NCBI RefSeq assembly: GCF_001641265.1
Contig: NW_020167529.1
Span: forward strand, 397,001 to 461,000
From: Pseudogymnoascus destructans
Taxonomy: Eukaryota > Ascomycota > Leotiomycetes > Thelebolales > Thelebolaceae
Direction: 5' to 3'
DNA length: 64,000 bases
A model generated the notes under the pieces. The model was not told the DNA's origin. It was given only the letters and a program-made list of their open reading frames with translations, and ran no database searches. Below, in pieces: positions 21,359 to 32,134 of this stretch (its first letter is position 1; each line of letters opens with the position of its first letter). Both the position numbers and the translations under genes were made by a program.

Positions 21359-24300
21359 CTACCACCTATCCGGCCCAAACCTCTCCCCCTCCTTAACCCC
21401 CAACCAACTACAAGCCCTCCAATCACACCCCCTCTTATAAACCTCCGTTCCCCACCAACTCCACCCCTCCACCCACCCCGGATACAGCACCCCAAAGAAG
21501 ATCACCACGACCCCAAACGCCAGCCCGCTATCCAGCGCCGCACTAAGTGTCATCGTATACTTCGCCCACCACTCCGGCGCGCTCCTCCTGATGCGGAAGT
21601 TAAAGATATAGCAGGCGACTGCCCAGACACTGAAGTTGAGACCGGTAGCAGGTGGGATCCAGGACAGCGATCCGAAGAGGACGGGGAGGTTGATGTGCCG
21701 CACGATACTCGATTTGCTGTGTCGACTATACCACCACAACGGGAGGGGAGCGAGGGCGCCGATGAGGAAACACCATACCAACGGCCGGTACGTGGCGTTA
21801 GGCCCAAAGAACTCCCCCGGTCCGACAACACCCCAAAGTATTGATCCATTAAAATGCACCCTCGCCAGCGGACACGAAAACCCATTCACCGCATCCGTCG
21901 TACAAATCCCGCTCACATTAGCAAACATCCAATTCAACACACTAATCTGCGTCAAACTAGACACCAGCGTCGCAGCCATCTGCACCGAGAACAACAGGCG
22001 GGGAGGGATCTTCATGTAATGCCCTAGCTTGAGGTCGGAGGAGAATTTGATACCTTGGGCGGAGCAGATGTAGCCGTACGTGACGAAGACCATGTTTGCG
22101 ACGGGGCGGCCGGGGAAGAGGGCGCCGCAGGCGAGTTGGTTGATGAGGTAGGTGGAGGAGTGTTGGTTGGTGATTGCGGCGACGATGCCGGTGGGGATGA
22201 AGAGGAGGGCGCAGAGGGAGAGGGCGAGGAGGAGGCCGTACCAGGGGAGGTGGACTGGGTAGCTGGGGGTTTGTTAGTGTGGGCCTTGTATACGCAGAGA
22301 TGAGATGGGGAAGTAGGGGCAAAGACACGGAATGGGGAAAAAGGAGACAAGGAGGGACGTACTACTCGACCACGAAAATCCCAATGGCAGTCATGCTCAC
22401 AAAAGTCGCCAAATACCACCACATCGGCGCATCCTTATACCTCCGCATAAGCCGATTATGCACATCCTCCTGGTTCAACGTATCCTCCACCCCCGGCTCA
22501 AGACTCATTCTCCTCCCCCTCATCCCTCTTCTTCCCCTCGGCAGCGGCGCCCCGGGAAGGGCTTCATACCCAATCTTCGCCTGCCCCCTCACCTCCTCGA
22601 GGGAGTTGCGCGACTGTCGAACGATATCGCGACCGTGCCAGCAGGCTGTGTGGGTGAGTAGGGACGCAAGGGCGGCGAACTGAAGGCCATAGCTGAGGAT
22701 GTAGGTTATGGGCATGAAGACGCGGGAGTAGGATTCGTAGGCTGCGCGGTCGAAGAGGAAGTCGGGTGTGAGGATGCGAGCGACGTCGTAGACCTTGCCG
22801 GTGTTATCGAAGACGGCGGAGGAGAGGATGGGCATGTATGCGGAGTAAAAGACGTTATTGTAGTAACAAATAGGAGCTATGATCCACATCACCACCACAA
22901 GCCCGCCGACGACATTCATAGCTGCCCAGAACGGCGTGGTGAGCGGAGACCCGATGTAAGCGATCTGTGCCCAGTCGAAGGTTACGGGAAACAGGCCGAG
23001 ACCCGAGGAGACGCCGAAGAGGTTGGCGACGACGACGTTGTCGGGCCAGAACCAGGTGATGACGCTGAAGTAGCTGAGGGCGGGCATGAGGAGGCCGGGG
23101 AGGAAGTAGAAGGCGAAGGCGGAGAGCCAGACGACGAAGAAGAATTTCCACCGTGAGATGGTCCAGCCGTTCGCGATGCTGTTTTCTTCTTTGTGGAGGG
23201 TTGTGAACATGGCTGCCGGCATTAGGGTGCCGGGCCAGATCATGCCGCCGGGGCGCACGAGGAAGCGTCGGCTGAGTCCGGCGAAGGCGTAGCCGAGGAT
23301 TTGGGTCGAGAGGATTAGGAGGACTTGGTATGTGATGGTGACGGGCTGGTTGTAGAAATGCGTCTGTTCGACGATCACGTCGGTGGCGAAGGCGAATCCG
23401 AAGGATACATTGCTGGCGATGTAGACGCAGCTGTGCTCCTTTCCATTCCAGCGGCCTTGGGCGAGCCAAAGCCGTAACCGGTGCGGCCGAGATTCCTTGC
23501 CTTCTAGGGTCGACGACGTCGAGCGCTGTGAGTCGTCCGCGCTGTCGGTGTCGAGGGTAGCATCGTCGGATGAGGGCGACATTGACCAGTTGCCTTCTAT
23601 GTATATGACTTCCGGATCACCTGGTCGCTTGAGCAACCTGTCCCACATCAGACCGAGAGGATGGACGAGCAGGAGCGCAATGACGGGCGTAATGGAAACG
23701 CTGGGGTATCTAAGAGAAAAAAAGAGATTTGTAGCCGATCCCATTATTGCAAACAGCATCGACAGCGTCCACATCCGCGGTGTGTTGATCGACAGCGACA
23801 GGTCGTCCAGCGCTGACACCGACGCCCTCACCTGCGAGTACCTCGAGTTATCCGGAGGATCCTCGTCATTGAACAGGTCGTCTGGGTCGGTGTCCTCGTC
23901 AAGTCCATCTTTTGACGAATGCCCCGATCCCGGCGAGACGGGCAGCTTCCCAACCCCAAACCGACTCTCCATTCCAAACCCCTCCACGCCCTCCATGGCC
24001 GCCGTGCTTGCCCCGAGTGAAATACTCTGTCTCCTCGTCTCCGTCGGACTCGGCGCGGCACCACTCCCTTCCGCACCCCCACCCCCACCAGCATCACTGC
24101 CACTTGCCCTCCTCCTCCGCCGCCTCGAGGAGCTCACTGTATGTCGGCTTGCAGCCTTCTTATGCCTGCGCCTCAGTATCTCCTCCTCCCCCTCCTCCTC
24201 ATCCGTCGAGTGTCCCACGGGCGCAGCGCCATACGACCCCGTCCCCATCCCCGGACTGGTCCGGAGCAGCAGCGGCGCCTTCGACATCCGCGTGCTCTCG

Positions 24301-24527
24301 CTCGATGTGGTCTCTAGATCTGTTGTGCGCCGTGCCGCATCGTCTGGCGGGATAGCGAGTCGTGTGCGATCGTTTGCGTCGTCGTCGTCAGTGTCGTTGT
24401 CGGTACTGGGGGATATGGTGTCGAGAGAGTAGGATACTCCGTCGTGGGGATCATGGACGTTAAGCCGAGCAGTAGCACCATTCTTCGTGGTCCGGTTAGG
24501 GATGGGGTAGGTGGTGCGAGATGTCAT
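21359..24527 (-). CDS. OPT-family oligopeptide/metal-chelate transporter
   Basis: Polytopic membrane transporter of the OPT (OPT/YSL) family, proton-coupled importers of peptides or metal-chelate complexes. Exons 24527-22363 and 22262-21359, joined over a 100-nt intron (GTACGT...CCCAG, restoring VVEYYPVHLPWYG), encode 1022 residues. The first ~240 are an unusually long acidic, Ser/Asp-rich cytosolic tail. The OPT domain then starts near NTPRMWTLSMLFAIMGSATN. Family hallmarks seen: SNVSFGFAFATDVIV, HKEENSIANGWTISRWKFF, the long YICSAQGIKFSSDLKLGHYMKIPPR segment (KIPPR), NWMFANVSGIC and WWYSRHSKSS. Around 14-16 hydrophobic segments are visible. Substrate cannot be told; the sequence is closer to the fungal PT/OPT branch than to short bacterial forms. 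No defects. Confidence 0.93.
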
Positions 24528-25166
24528 ATGCAGCTAGGCTGGCGGTGCAACATGACCAGCCTGATGGGGCCTGCTGGCGGTTAGGAGAGTGGGGATTAGC
24601 CCCGAGGCGCTGGAGAGGTAGCTGAGCTGAGTGTGAGACTGGACTGGGGGGGTTTTATTCGCTTTTTTGGGGGGCCGGCAGTAATGCAGGTTGCGGTTGT
24701 GTTATGCTGAGGACGGTAGTGAAGCGATGGGTCGGTGTTTCTGTGCTCTGGTGTCACTTGGGAGAGATGCATGCGATATGACTGTAGAAAGTCTGTAAGC
24801 TCTCTCTCTCTCTCTGTATGTATGTATGCAGATGTCTCGACCCAGTAGCTGCAGGATCGCAGCTATACAGATATGGGATCTGTATATTCCGAATATATAT
24901 ATATGTGTAATGTGTGTATTTGTCTATGTGTGGAAATGTGGGAAGTGGGAATGATGATGATGGTGGTGGTAGTTGGATGGTTGTTGAATCAATCTTCTTA
25001 TCAGATGATCAGATTTGGGGCTTGGTGGTGATGGTGGTGATGGCATAGACCCCAACTTACTTTGCCCTTCATCACATGTTAGCGTCGGGGATCACGGGGT
25101 CTCCCAGCGAAAATGTGGGTTCTCTACAAACTATCGGCCAATTAAATCTCTGCCGGCGGAGAGCAT
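24528..25166. other. OPT gene 5' flank with microsatellites
   Basis: No gene seen. (TC)n and (TATG)n tracts at about 24800-24830, (AT)n at 24893-24904, and GATGGTGGT-type repeats at 24951-24975 and 25023-25043. Confidence 0.55.
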
Positions 25167-25286
25167 AAATGCCAAGACTGGTAATGATGTACGGCAGCGG
25201 AGACAGCGGAGACACAGCGGAGACAGCGGAGAGCCATGGCTCTCTGTTGTCTCCGCTGTCGTACATCATTACCACTCTTGGCATTT
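25167..25286. repeat. 120-bp foldback (inverted repeat) sequence with CAGCGGAGA units
   Basis: The arms AAATGCCAAGA-TGGTAATGATGTACG-CAGCGGAGAC...AGAGCCATGG are mirrored around a central CCATGG (25234-25239), with only a few mismatches. The left arm carries two extra CAGCGGAGAC-type units. This could form a long cruciform or hairpin RNA. It is probably a small foldback/MITE-like element; target duplication is unclear (TTAA-like sequence on both sides). Confidence 0.8.
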
Positions 25287-25429
25287 CCGCTCTTCACTTT
25301 AATATTATATATATCCAGAAAATGCAAATAATCGCTCATACACTCACTCTCCCACTAGAGCGATTCAGCAGGTGTTAGACACCTCATTCGACAGTCCTGT
25401 ATGTCGTTAGTGTAGACAATTTGACCAGG

Positions 25430-25472
25430 AACCCTGTATAAACCCTGTACAAACCCTGTACAAGCCCTGCTC
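25430..25472 (+). repeat. 11-bp tandem repeat AAACCCTGTAC
   Basis: Four adjoining copies (AACCCTGTATA, AACCCTGTACA, AACCCTGTACA, AGCCCTG) just left of the Harbinger element. Confidence 0.75.
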
Positions 25473-25526
25473 GCTGTGAACCCACTATTTCCTAAATAGG
25501 AAGTAAGACTGTCGGCATCAGACAGT

Positions 25527-25589
25527 AGACAGTTTTAGCAGCTTGACCAACGATGTAATTGACCATTACCTAATGTAGTAATTGCCAAG
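25527..25589 (+). repeat. Left terminal inverted repeat of the Harbinger element
   Basis: About 60 bp matching the right end with a few indels; starts AGACAGTTTTAGCAGC. Confidence 0.8.
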
Positions 25590-25736
25590 CTGCCAAGTGA
25601 TGCTAATATTCGCCGTAGCTTATAGTAGTAGTAGCCCCTTACCACCCCTGTAGTAACGCCCAATGTAGTAATATCATATTCAAACACTGCCTCCTGAAGT
25701 AGCGTTTGAAGCTGTAGATAGCTATATAGTAATAAA

Positions 25737-26911
25737 ATGGTAACTCATAAGCAGCGGGTTATAATAGCTGCTGCAGCTGTTGCAATAGTATTCTACTATC
25801 GCTCACGCCAGCAGCACCGTCGTCGCTACCGCCGCCAGCAGTTAGCTAGGATCGTTCGACGGCCACCATATAGGCCGCCATTAGAATACCAGCGCTGCGA
25901 TTGGAGTCTTGATACTTGGGGTGAGGGGTCGCCAGTCAAAGTGAAGCTGTATTTACGGTATGATAAAAAGCCCCTTTTCATATTCTAGTCTAATTCCTAT
26001 ATAGCTTCTCGATTGAAGAGATCCGCTGCCTCATTCCGCTCCTCCGCTTTGAGGAATTATCATACCGTCACCGAATTGTTGCTAGTCTGGAGACTGCGCT
26101 TTGTGTAGTTCTTGCCCGCTTGGCTTATCCAAGCCGATGGTGTAGCCATGTGAGAATCTTCGGTCGATCTATCACATGGTTAAGTATCGTATTCAACGAT
26201 ACTTGCCAATATCTTGTTGCCCAGTTTGGGCCGACTCTTAGTTGGGCCCCGCATCTATCATATGAGAAGATGCAAGCGTTCTCAACAGCCGTAGAAGCTG
26301 TTGGTGGCTGCCCTAGGATCTGGGGTTTCGTTGACGGAACCTTTCGAGGATTCTGTCGGCCTGCTGGAAGTGATGAAGCCCAGCGGGCCGTTTATAATGG
26401 CCATAAACGCCAACACGGCCAGCAATGGTAGGCCATCGTGACGCCTGATGGGCTTGCTTCGTCGTTATGCGGACCCTTTCTTGGTACCGCAAACGACTGG
26501 ATGATGTGGCTTGAGTCTGGTTGCGAAGACAGACTCAAGCAATTGATGGATCATATGGAAGAGCCCGAATGGCTCTTCCTTTACGGTGATCCAGCTTATC
26601 GATGCACAACGGGTATTATGAGCCCCTTTTCGCATCCAAGAGGCAGACGACATCTGCCTCTTGATGAGCAAGCGTTTAACCGCTCGTTATCATCTGCGAG
26701 AATAGCTGTTGAGAACTACTTTGGCCGGACTCAACAGCTATTCTCATATATGGCCTTTAGTAAAGGCCTTCGATCTGGAAGTCAACCAGTTGCAGCGTAC
26801 TTCGCTGTAGCTATTCTACTCACGAATTTCCATACCTGTATTCATGGCAATTTGATATCACGGCGCTTCAAAGTAGACCCGCCATCAATCGAAGCGTATT
26901 TATGTATTTAA
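25737..26911 (+). pseudogene. Harbinger DDE transposase (DDE_Tnp_4 type) with one in-frame stop
   Basis: Exon 25737-25957 begins at ATG with a short basic segment. A 47-nt intron (25958-26004, GTATGA...TATAG) restores YLRFSIEEIRCLIPLLRF, a motif that precedes the catalytic core in this family. The core shows WGFVDGTFRGFCRP (first Asp), NGHKRQHGQQW, FLGTANDWMMW, LYGDPAYRC (second Asp) and SSARIAVENYFGR (Glu), so the DDE residues are present. A TAG at 26429-26431 interrupts the frame right after QQW; the frame continues unchanged after it and closes at 26909-26911. CAG to TAG is the change expected from RIP or other C-to-T mutation. Otherwise the ORF is intact. Confidence 0.8.
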
Positions 26912-27665
26912 ACTATATAGCTACATACTTGTTCTACCCTGCTTCCTCTCTCCCTTCTCTCTGTCGTATCTGCTGCATAAACGAAGAGAACATCACCATC
27001 TGTTCTTTTCGTAAGTCTTCAAGCTGGGCAGCAATTCCAGCTTGAATACGCTTCTCCTGTTGCTGGAGGCACGCTTCTAACTGCCCCTCGATATCGTGAG
27101 GGATAGTTATCACTTGTGAAGGCGGTTCTACAACTGCCTTCGAGAAGTTTTCCATAACTGAGAAGAAGCGCTCGTCACGGCGCTCTTCACGGTCATGGAA
27201 TACCTCATCCTCGTCAAGTGTAGTAGCTTGGCGCTTTCGAGGCTGACGAGACGAGGATGAGGAGGAGGATGGTGGCGGAGAAAAAGAGGAGGCGTAGGAG
27301 GAGGCGTAGGGCTGGAGTTGGTCGTCATCGTCGTCACCAATAGTGATAGCATCGTTTGCTTCACTACCAGCTAACTCCTGCGCTTGGAGAGTTGGTATAC
27401 GGTTCCGGGGTGATGGTAAAGGGGGGTTGATAACCCGCTTCTCTTTCATCGCAGTAAGGAGCGAAGCGCGGGCCCGAACGCTTGCTTCAGTCTTTGCTCC
27501 AATAGCTCCTCGATGTTCCCTCCGCTGCTGTATAACTGTAGCTTCAGCATCAAGGACAGCAATCCAGCTGTCCTCGTATAACTGTCGCTCCGTCCTCCCA
27601 TCTTGCTCGCCGGTTCCAAGCTCAGCAAGGTATTTCCGGCGGGCAGTAATACTCCTCCGTAGTAC

Positions 27666-27670
27666 CCGAC
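27666..27670. repeat. Target-site duplication CCGAC (left copy)
   Basis: CCGAC directly before the LTR starting at 27671; the partner is at 34498-34502. Confidence 0.93.
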
Positions 27671-28059
27671 TGTAACGCTGACTTCTAAACGATAGAAGAC
27701 ACAGAGGTTCTCTTGCGTAAAGGTTTACTTATCAGAGGAGGCAGGGGATCAGACACAAAGGCTTCAAGTAACACGTTACTAGTATATAACAAATACTGTA
27801 TTGAGTTGAGCACGAAGCTCCTATCTAAGGAAATACTATCTACTTATATAGTGGCGTCGTGCCTAGTGGACTCTTGGGAACTCACTCGAGTCCTCGGAGT
27901 CCTGGACTCTTAGGACTCTTCTCATCATCCTGCGAGTCCGTCACGTGATACTTTCGGAACTACTATTCCCCGCTGCCCCTCCAGGTACCAGGGCCGGTCT
28001 CATGCGACCTCCCTCCTTCCTGTCCTGTAGTTGGCCAGCCTTCTTGTTCCGTCGTAACA
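27671..28059 (-). repeat. 3' LTR of the chromovirus
   Basis: 389 bp. On the plus strand it starts TGTAACGCTGACTTC and ends CCGTCGTAACA. Identical by eye to 34109-34497. Confidence 0.95.
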
Positions 28060-28075
28060 CTCGCTCCCTTCCCCT
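28060..28075 (-). promoter_or_regulatory. Polypurine tract of the chromovirus
   Basis: Minus-strand AGGGGAAGGGAGCGAG immediately precedes the 3' LTR, the position of the plus-strand primer in reverse transcription. Confidence 0.7.
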
Positions 28076-28107
28076 GGGCATTCGTCTCGAATCCTATAAG
28101 TACGTCC

Positions 28108-28722
28108 ATGTCCCCGGGACTCTGCTGCTCCTCAGCGAGTCCTTCAACATGCAACATGCCTACTGACACTGCCCGCAAACTCCAGGAACGCAACGATCTT
28201 GTCCGTCGAATAAAGAACCACGGATACGAACTACCCGAAATGGATTCTTGCTCGAACTGCGTGAGGCGAAACGTTACTTGCGTGTCGTCTCCAAATGATT
28301 CACGGTGGTGCGCCGAGTGCGTTCGTCGCAACTTGAAAGAAAAATGTGACTGTATGGGTCCTGAGCATCCCGACTGGGTGAAGCTCGAACGGGAGGGGGA
28401 TCGCCTGGATCGCGAAGAGGAAGAAACCCTTTCGAAGTTACTTCGTCTGCGGAAGCAGAAACGCCTCATCCGAACCCGTGGTAAAGATATGCTCCGGCGA
28501 GGTTTGAAAACCCTCGACGAGCTTGATGCGGCAGAGGAGGCCGAACGTGTGGCTGCTGAGAAGCGTGACGCTGTTGAGGCCGAGGAACAGGCAGTTAGCG
28601 CTGCCTCCTCGTCTGTAACCGGGACCCCCGCTTCCTCCGATCCACTGGCCTACTCCCCTGCATCTTGGGATCAATGGCTGGCGGATGGCGGCGTCGATAT
28701 TCCTCCAGCAGTTCCTTGCTGA
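28108..28722 (+). CDS. Antisense ORF with a Zn2Cys6-like cysteine cluster inside the retrotransposon
   Basis: 204 codons on the strand opposite gag-pol, between the 3' LTR and the end of pol, overlapping the pol C-terminal codons by 128 bp (28595-28722). The more likely start is the in-frame ATG at 28156 (MPTDTARKLQERNDLVRRI), giving 188 residues. Residues after that contain CSNCVRRNVTC, nine residues, then CAECVRRNLKEKC: spacing C-x2-C-x6-C-x9-C-x2-C-x8-C, which fits the fungal binuclear zinc cluster pattern. A long charged helix (EREGDRLDREEEETLSKLLRLRKQKRL) follows, then an Ala/Glu helix and a Pro/Ser tail. The two CxxCVRRN halves look like an internal duplication. Function unknown; zinc and nucleic-acid binding are inferred. 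Transcription would start in or near the LTR, antisense to the genome RNA. Confidence 0.7.
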   Translation: MSPGLCCSSASPSTCNMPTDTARKLQERNDLVRRIKNHGYELPEMDSCSNCVRRNVTCVSSPNDSRWCAECVRRNLKEKCDCMGPEHPDWVKLEREGDRLDREEEETLSKLLRLRKQKRLIRTRGKDMLRRGLKTLDELDAAEEAERVAAEKRDAVEAEEQAVSAASSSVTGTPASSDPLAYSPASWDQWLADGGVDIPPAVPC

Positions 28723-31700
28723 TGTTCCTTGTTGGTTCCCACGAATTATCCGTAGGTTCGTAATTTTCCCATTTTATCAAAAACTCTTCTCGACGTCCTA
28801 CTAACCTTCTGTCTAGGATCGCTTCGACCTCATATTCGATTATCTCATTCTCGGGTTGGAGTTCAGTGTCAGTCGCAATTGGGGTATTTCCTCTTGCTGG
28901 TTCCAGTAGTGAGACATGAAATACCGGGTGTAGTCTAGACTTCCTGGGTAGCTGCAGTCTGTAATTAACTGAGCTGACTTTGTTCAATATTTTGAATGGT
29001 CCCAATTTCTTGAAGTCCAACTTTGTGCTTGGTCGTTTCGTTTTGATATGTTTCCGGAGTAGGTATACTTTATCCCCCTCCTTGAAGGCAGGTTCCATAC
29101 TGCGCTTCTTGTTTGCGTATGCGGCGGATCGTTCATTTAAGAATTGGATGTCCGTCGCAAGTTGTTCGTGGAACGATTTCAGTTGTTCCACCACGATCAG
29201 GGCTTGTTCAGCTCGTGATTCATCCGGTCTTGGTTGCCTATATGCTTCTGGCTGGTAGCCATAATTGGCAAAGAACGGTGAGACTTTCGTTGCTTCTGTC
29301 ATCGCGCTGTTATATGCAAACTGTGCGATGGGTAAGATCTGAACCCAGTTATCCTGTTGATGATTGACATAGCTTCGCAGGTACTGTTCAAGGGTCTGAT
29401 TTAATCTTTCTGTTTGGCCGTCTGTCTGGGGATGAAAAGCTGTTGATAGCTTATGATTTGTTCCCAGTAGCGCCATCAATGATTTCCAGAATTTCGAAGT
29501 AAAGAGCTTGTCTCTATCTGAGATGATTTCTTCTGGCATCCCATGATCGGCTAATATGACTCGAATGAAGGTATATGCGAGCGCCTCGGCGTCGCTAGCT
29601 TCTAGATATGGTATAAACTTCCCATATTTCGTGAGTCTTTCCGTGATGACGAGGATAGAGTCGTATTCTATTCCTGTTAACGGGTCCTTGGAGGGTGGAA
29701 GCTTGACGATGAAGTCCAAAGCTATTGATTTCCACGCTCCTTTTGGTACTGGTGTCGATTTGAGTTGTCCGTATGGCAGATGCCTATTGGATTTTGACTT
29801 GCTGCAAATGTCGCACTCTCTTACCACTGTCTCTACCTGCTTCCTCATACCTGGGAAGTAGTAGTGTCGGGTGATTCGTTCGAAGGTTCGCGTTACTCCC
29901 TGATGACCGTGTGCTGGTAACGAGTGTTGTTCTTGCACCAGCGGGCGTCTCATTTGACTTGGGACATACACTAACCCTTTGTATCGAATCAATCCTTGTT
30001 CGTCGATGGCGAAGTCGCCTTCGACTTTGGACAAGACTCGCTTGGCGCATTCGTCTGTTGCGTAAGCTTTCTTGAGTCTTTCCTCGAGTTCTGTATCTTC
30101 GATGACTGAGATCGTCGCTAGTAACTCGTTGTACTGTATTCCTGCATCTGTTTTCTTCAGAATTGCTCTAGGTCTTTCTTCCTTTGGGCCGGCGTAGTCG
30201 GTCCGTCTGCTGAGAGCATCTGCTCTCGCATTCTCGGAGCCCTTGCGATAGGTTATCGTGAAGTTGTAGGCTGCGAGGGTTTCTGCCCAGCGGACTTGTC
30301 TGCGGTTTAAAACCTTGGTCGTGGTGAAATATATGAGGTTCTTGTGATCCGTCCATACCTGCACAGGGTAGGTGGATCCCTCAAGATATACTCGCCACTG
30401 CTCAAAGGCAACGACAATAGCCAGTAGCTCCTTGTCGTGGATGTCGTAATTGAGTTCCGCGGGTGACAGTTTCCTAGAGTAGTACGCGATTGGTTTGAAC
30501 TTACCGTTCTCGTCTGGTTGATTCAGACATGCTCCAATTGCGAAGTCAGAAGAGTCCGTTTCGAGGATGATCTTCTTTGCAGGGTCAAATGTAGCAAGGA
30601 TAGGTGCTTCCGTGAACTTCGTCTTAAGTTCCTGGAAAGCAGCCTCTGCCTTGTCCGTCCATTTGAATTCGAGATCCTTTCTGGTAAGCTCCGTGAGTGG
30701 TTGAGCTACCTTGGAATATCCCGAGATGAATCTTCGGTAGAAGTTGGCGAAGCCTAGGAAGGCTTGCACTTCCTTGACCGTGGTCGGTGTTGGCCATTCC
30801 AACACTGCCGTTACTTTTGCTTGGTCCATCTTGATGCCATGCGTTCCAATAATGTAACCCAAGAATTCGACTTGGTTTTTATGGAACTCGCACTTCTCTG
30901 GTTTGAGGAGTAAGCTGTACTCCTTTAGTTTCTTCAGGACGAGTTTGACATGCTTGACATGCTCCTCCTTGGTTGCTGAATACACCAGGACATCGTCTAA
31001 GTAGACAATGGTAAAGATGTCTAAGTATTCGTGCAAAGCATCATTCATCAGTCGTTGCATAGATGCGGGTGCGTTTGTTAGCCCAAAGGGCATGACTTGA
31101 TACTCGAATAGGCCATAGCGGGTGCGGAATGCTGTTTTCCACTCTTCCCCAGCCTTGATTCGGATCAGGTTGTATGCTCCTCGCAGATCTAGCTTACTGA
31201 AGATCTTTGCTCCTTGAAATCTATCGTGTAGTTCGTTGATTAACGGCAGGGCATACCTGTCCTTGATTGTGATGTTGTTCAACGCTCGATAGTCCACACA
31301 TAACCGTAGGGAGCCGTCTTTCTTTGGTACGAAAAGCACCGGACTTCCTGCGGGTGATGTGGATGGTTTGATGAATCCTTTTGCTAGGTTATCATCAATG
31401 TACTCCTTAAGTACCTTCAGCTCCTTTTCCGATAGCTGATATATTGGTCCGAACGGTGGACTCTTGTCTTTCTCCAAAGGTATCTCGTGATCCCATGGTT
31501 GGTGCTTAGGAAGCGCCTCGTTCTTAGGGCCTTCCTGGAATAATCGCTCGTATTCCTTGTACTCCACTGGTATACTCGTCGGTGAGGATGCCTGGGCTAG
31601 GTCATCGAGCTCGGAGGTTGCACATAACTCCTTCCGGCCCTGGGAGGGTTTCTCCCGTTGTCGCATGTCCGTCCGTTGTTCACACGCGCACTGGCTCATC

Positions 31701-32127
31701 ACAACTTTCTCGTTCCACCAGTCAATCTGGGGGTTGTGTTTCTTGAGCCATGGCACACCAAGGATGCACGCATGGTTGTCCATGTGCACGATGTCAAACT
31801 GAATCGTTTCCTTGTGCCCGTGTAGCATGACCATTTCCAATGGGACCGTTTCGTGGGTCACCATTCCTTCATTAGTCGAGATGGGCTCTCCATCTACGAC
31901 CATTAACGGGTATGGTTCGGTTTTCAATTGCGTCTTGAAACCTTGCGTGTCTGCTACTTTCTTTGTCATAAAGTTGCCCGTCGCTCCTGAGTCAATCATT
32001 GCTCGGAGGTGTCGCTGTTGTATCTTAGCGACCACATATAGTTGCATGCTGCCCGTCGTGGCGCATAGCTGGTCTGTACTAGGCCTCTTCGTGTCGCTCG
32101 CCGGTGGCCTACCGTCGAGGACTCCTA
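28595..32127 (-). CDS. pol: Chromovirus Pol polyprotein (PR-RT-RH-IN-chromodomain)
   Basis: The first ATG in this frame is at 32047 (MQLYVVAKIQ; 1150 residues), but the frame is open upstream to the gag stop, and Pol is probably made as a Gag-Pol fusion by -1 frameshifting at 32134-32128. Visible in order: aspartic protease (AMIDSGATGNFM), reverse transcriptase (LDLRGAYNLIRI, YLDDVLVYS), RNase H (LETDSSDFAIGACL), integrase zinc finger (HGHQGVTRTFERITRHYYFPGM...CDIC), integrase core (LDFIVKLP, HPQTDGQTERLNQ) and a C-terminal chromodomain (YEVEAILDRRLVGRREEFLIKW, then WEP). All catalytic motifs are intact and there are no stops. The chromodomain probably steers integration to particular chromatin. 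Confidence 0.95.
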
Positions 32128-32134
32128 GTTTTTT
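32081..32134 (-). promoter_or_regulatory. Programmed -1 frameshift signal: slippery heptamer plus predicted pseudoknot
   Basis: On the minus strand the last gag codons read TCA AAA AAC TAG, containing the canonical heptamer A_AAA_AAC (32134-32128) right before the stop. A -1 slip enters the pol frame (CTA GGA GTC...). Eight nt after the heptamer lies a stem of CTCGACGGT (32119-32111) with ACCGGCGAG (32105-32097; one A-G mismatch). Its loop AGGCC (32110-32106) is complementary to GGCCT downstream (32085-32081), giving an H-type pseudoknot. Folding was done by eye. Confidence 0.78.

Noticed and set aside
23497..24432. 311-codon plus-strand ORF opposite the OPT transporter N-terminus
   Set aside because: Ser-rich antisense of the disordered acidic tail; no independent evidence.
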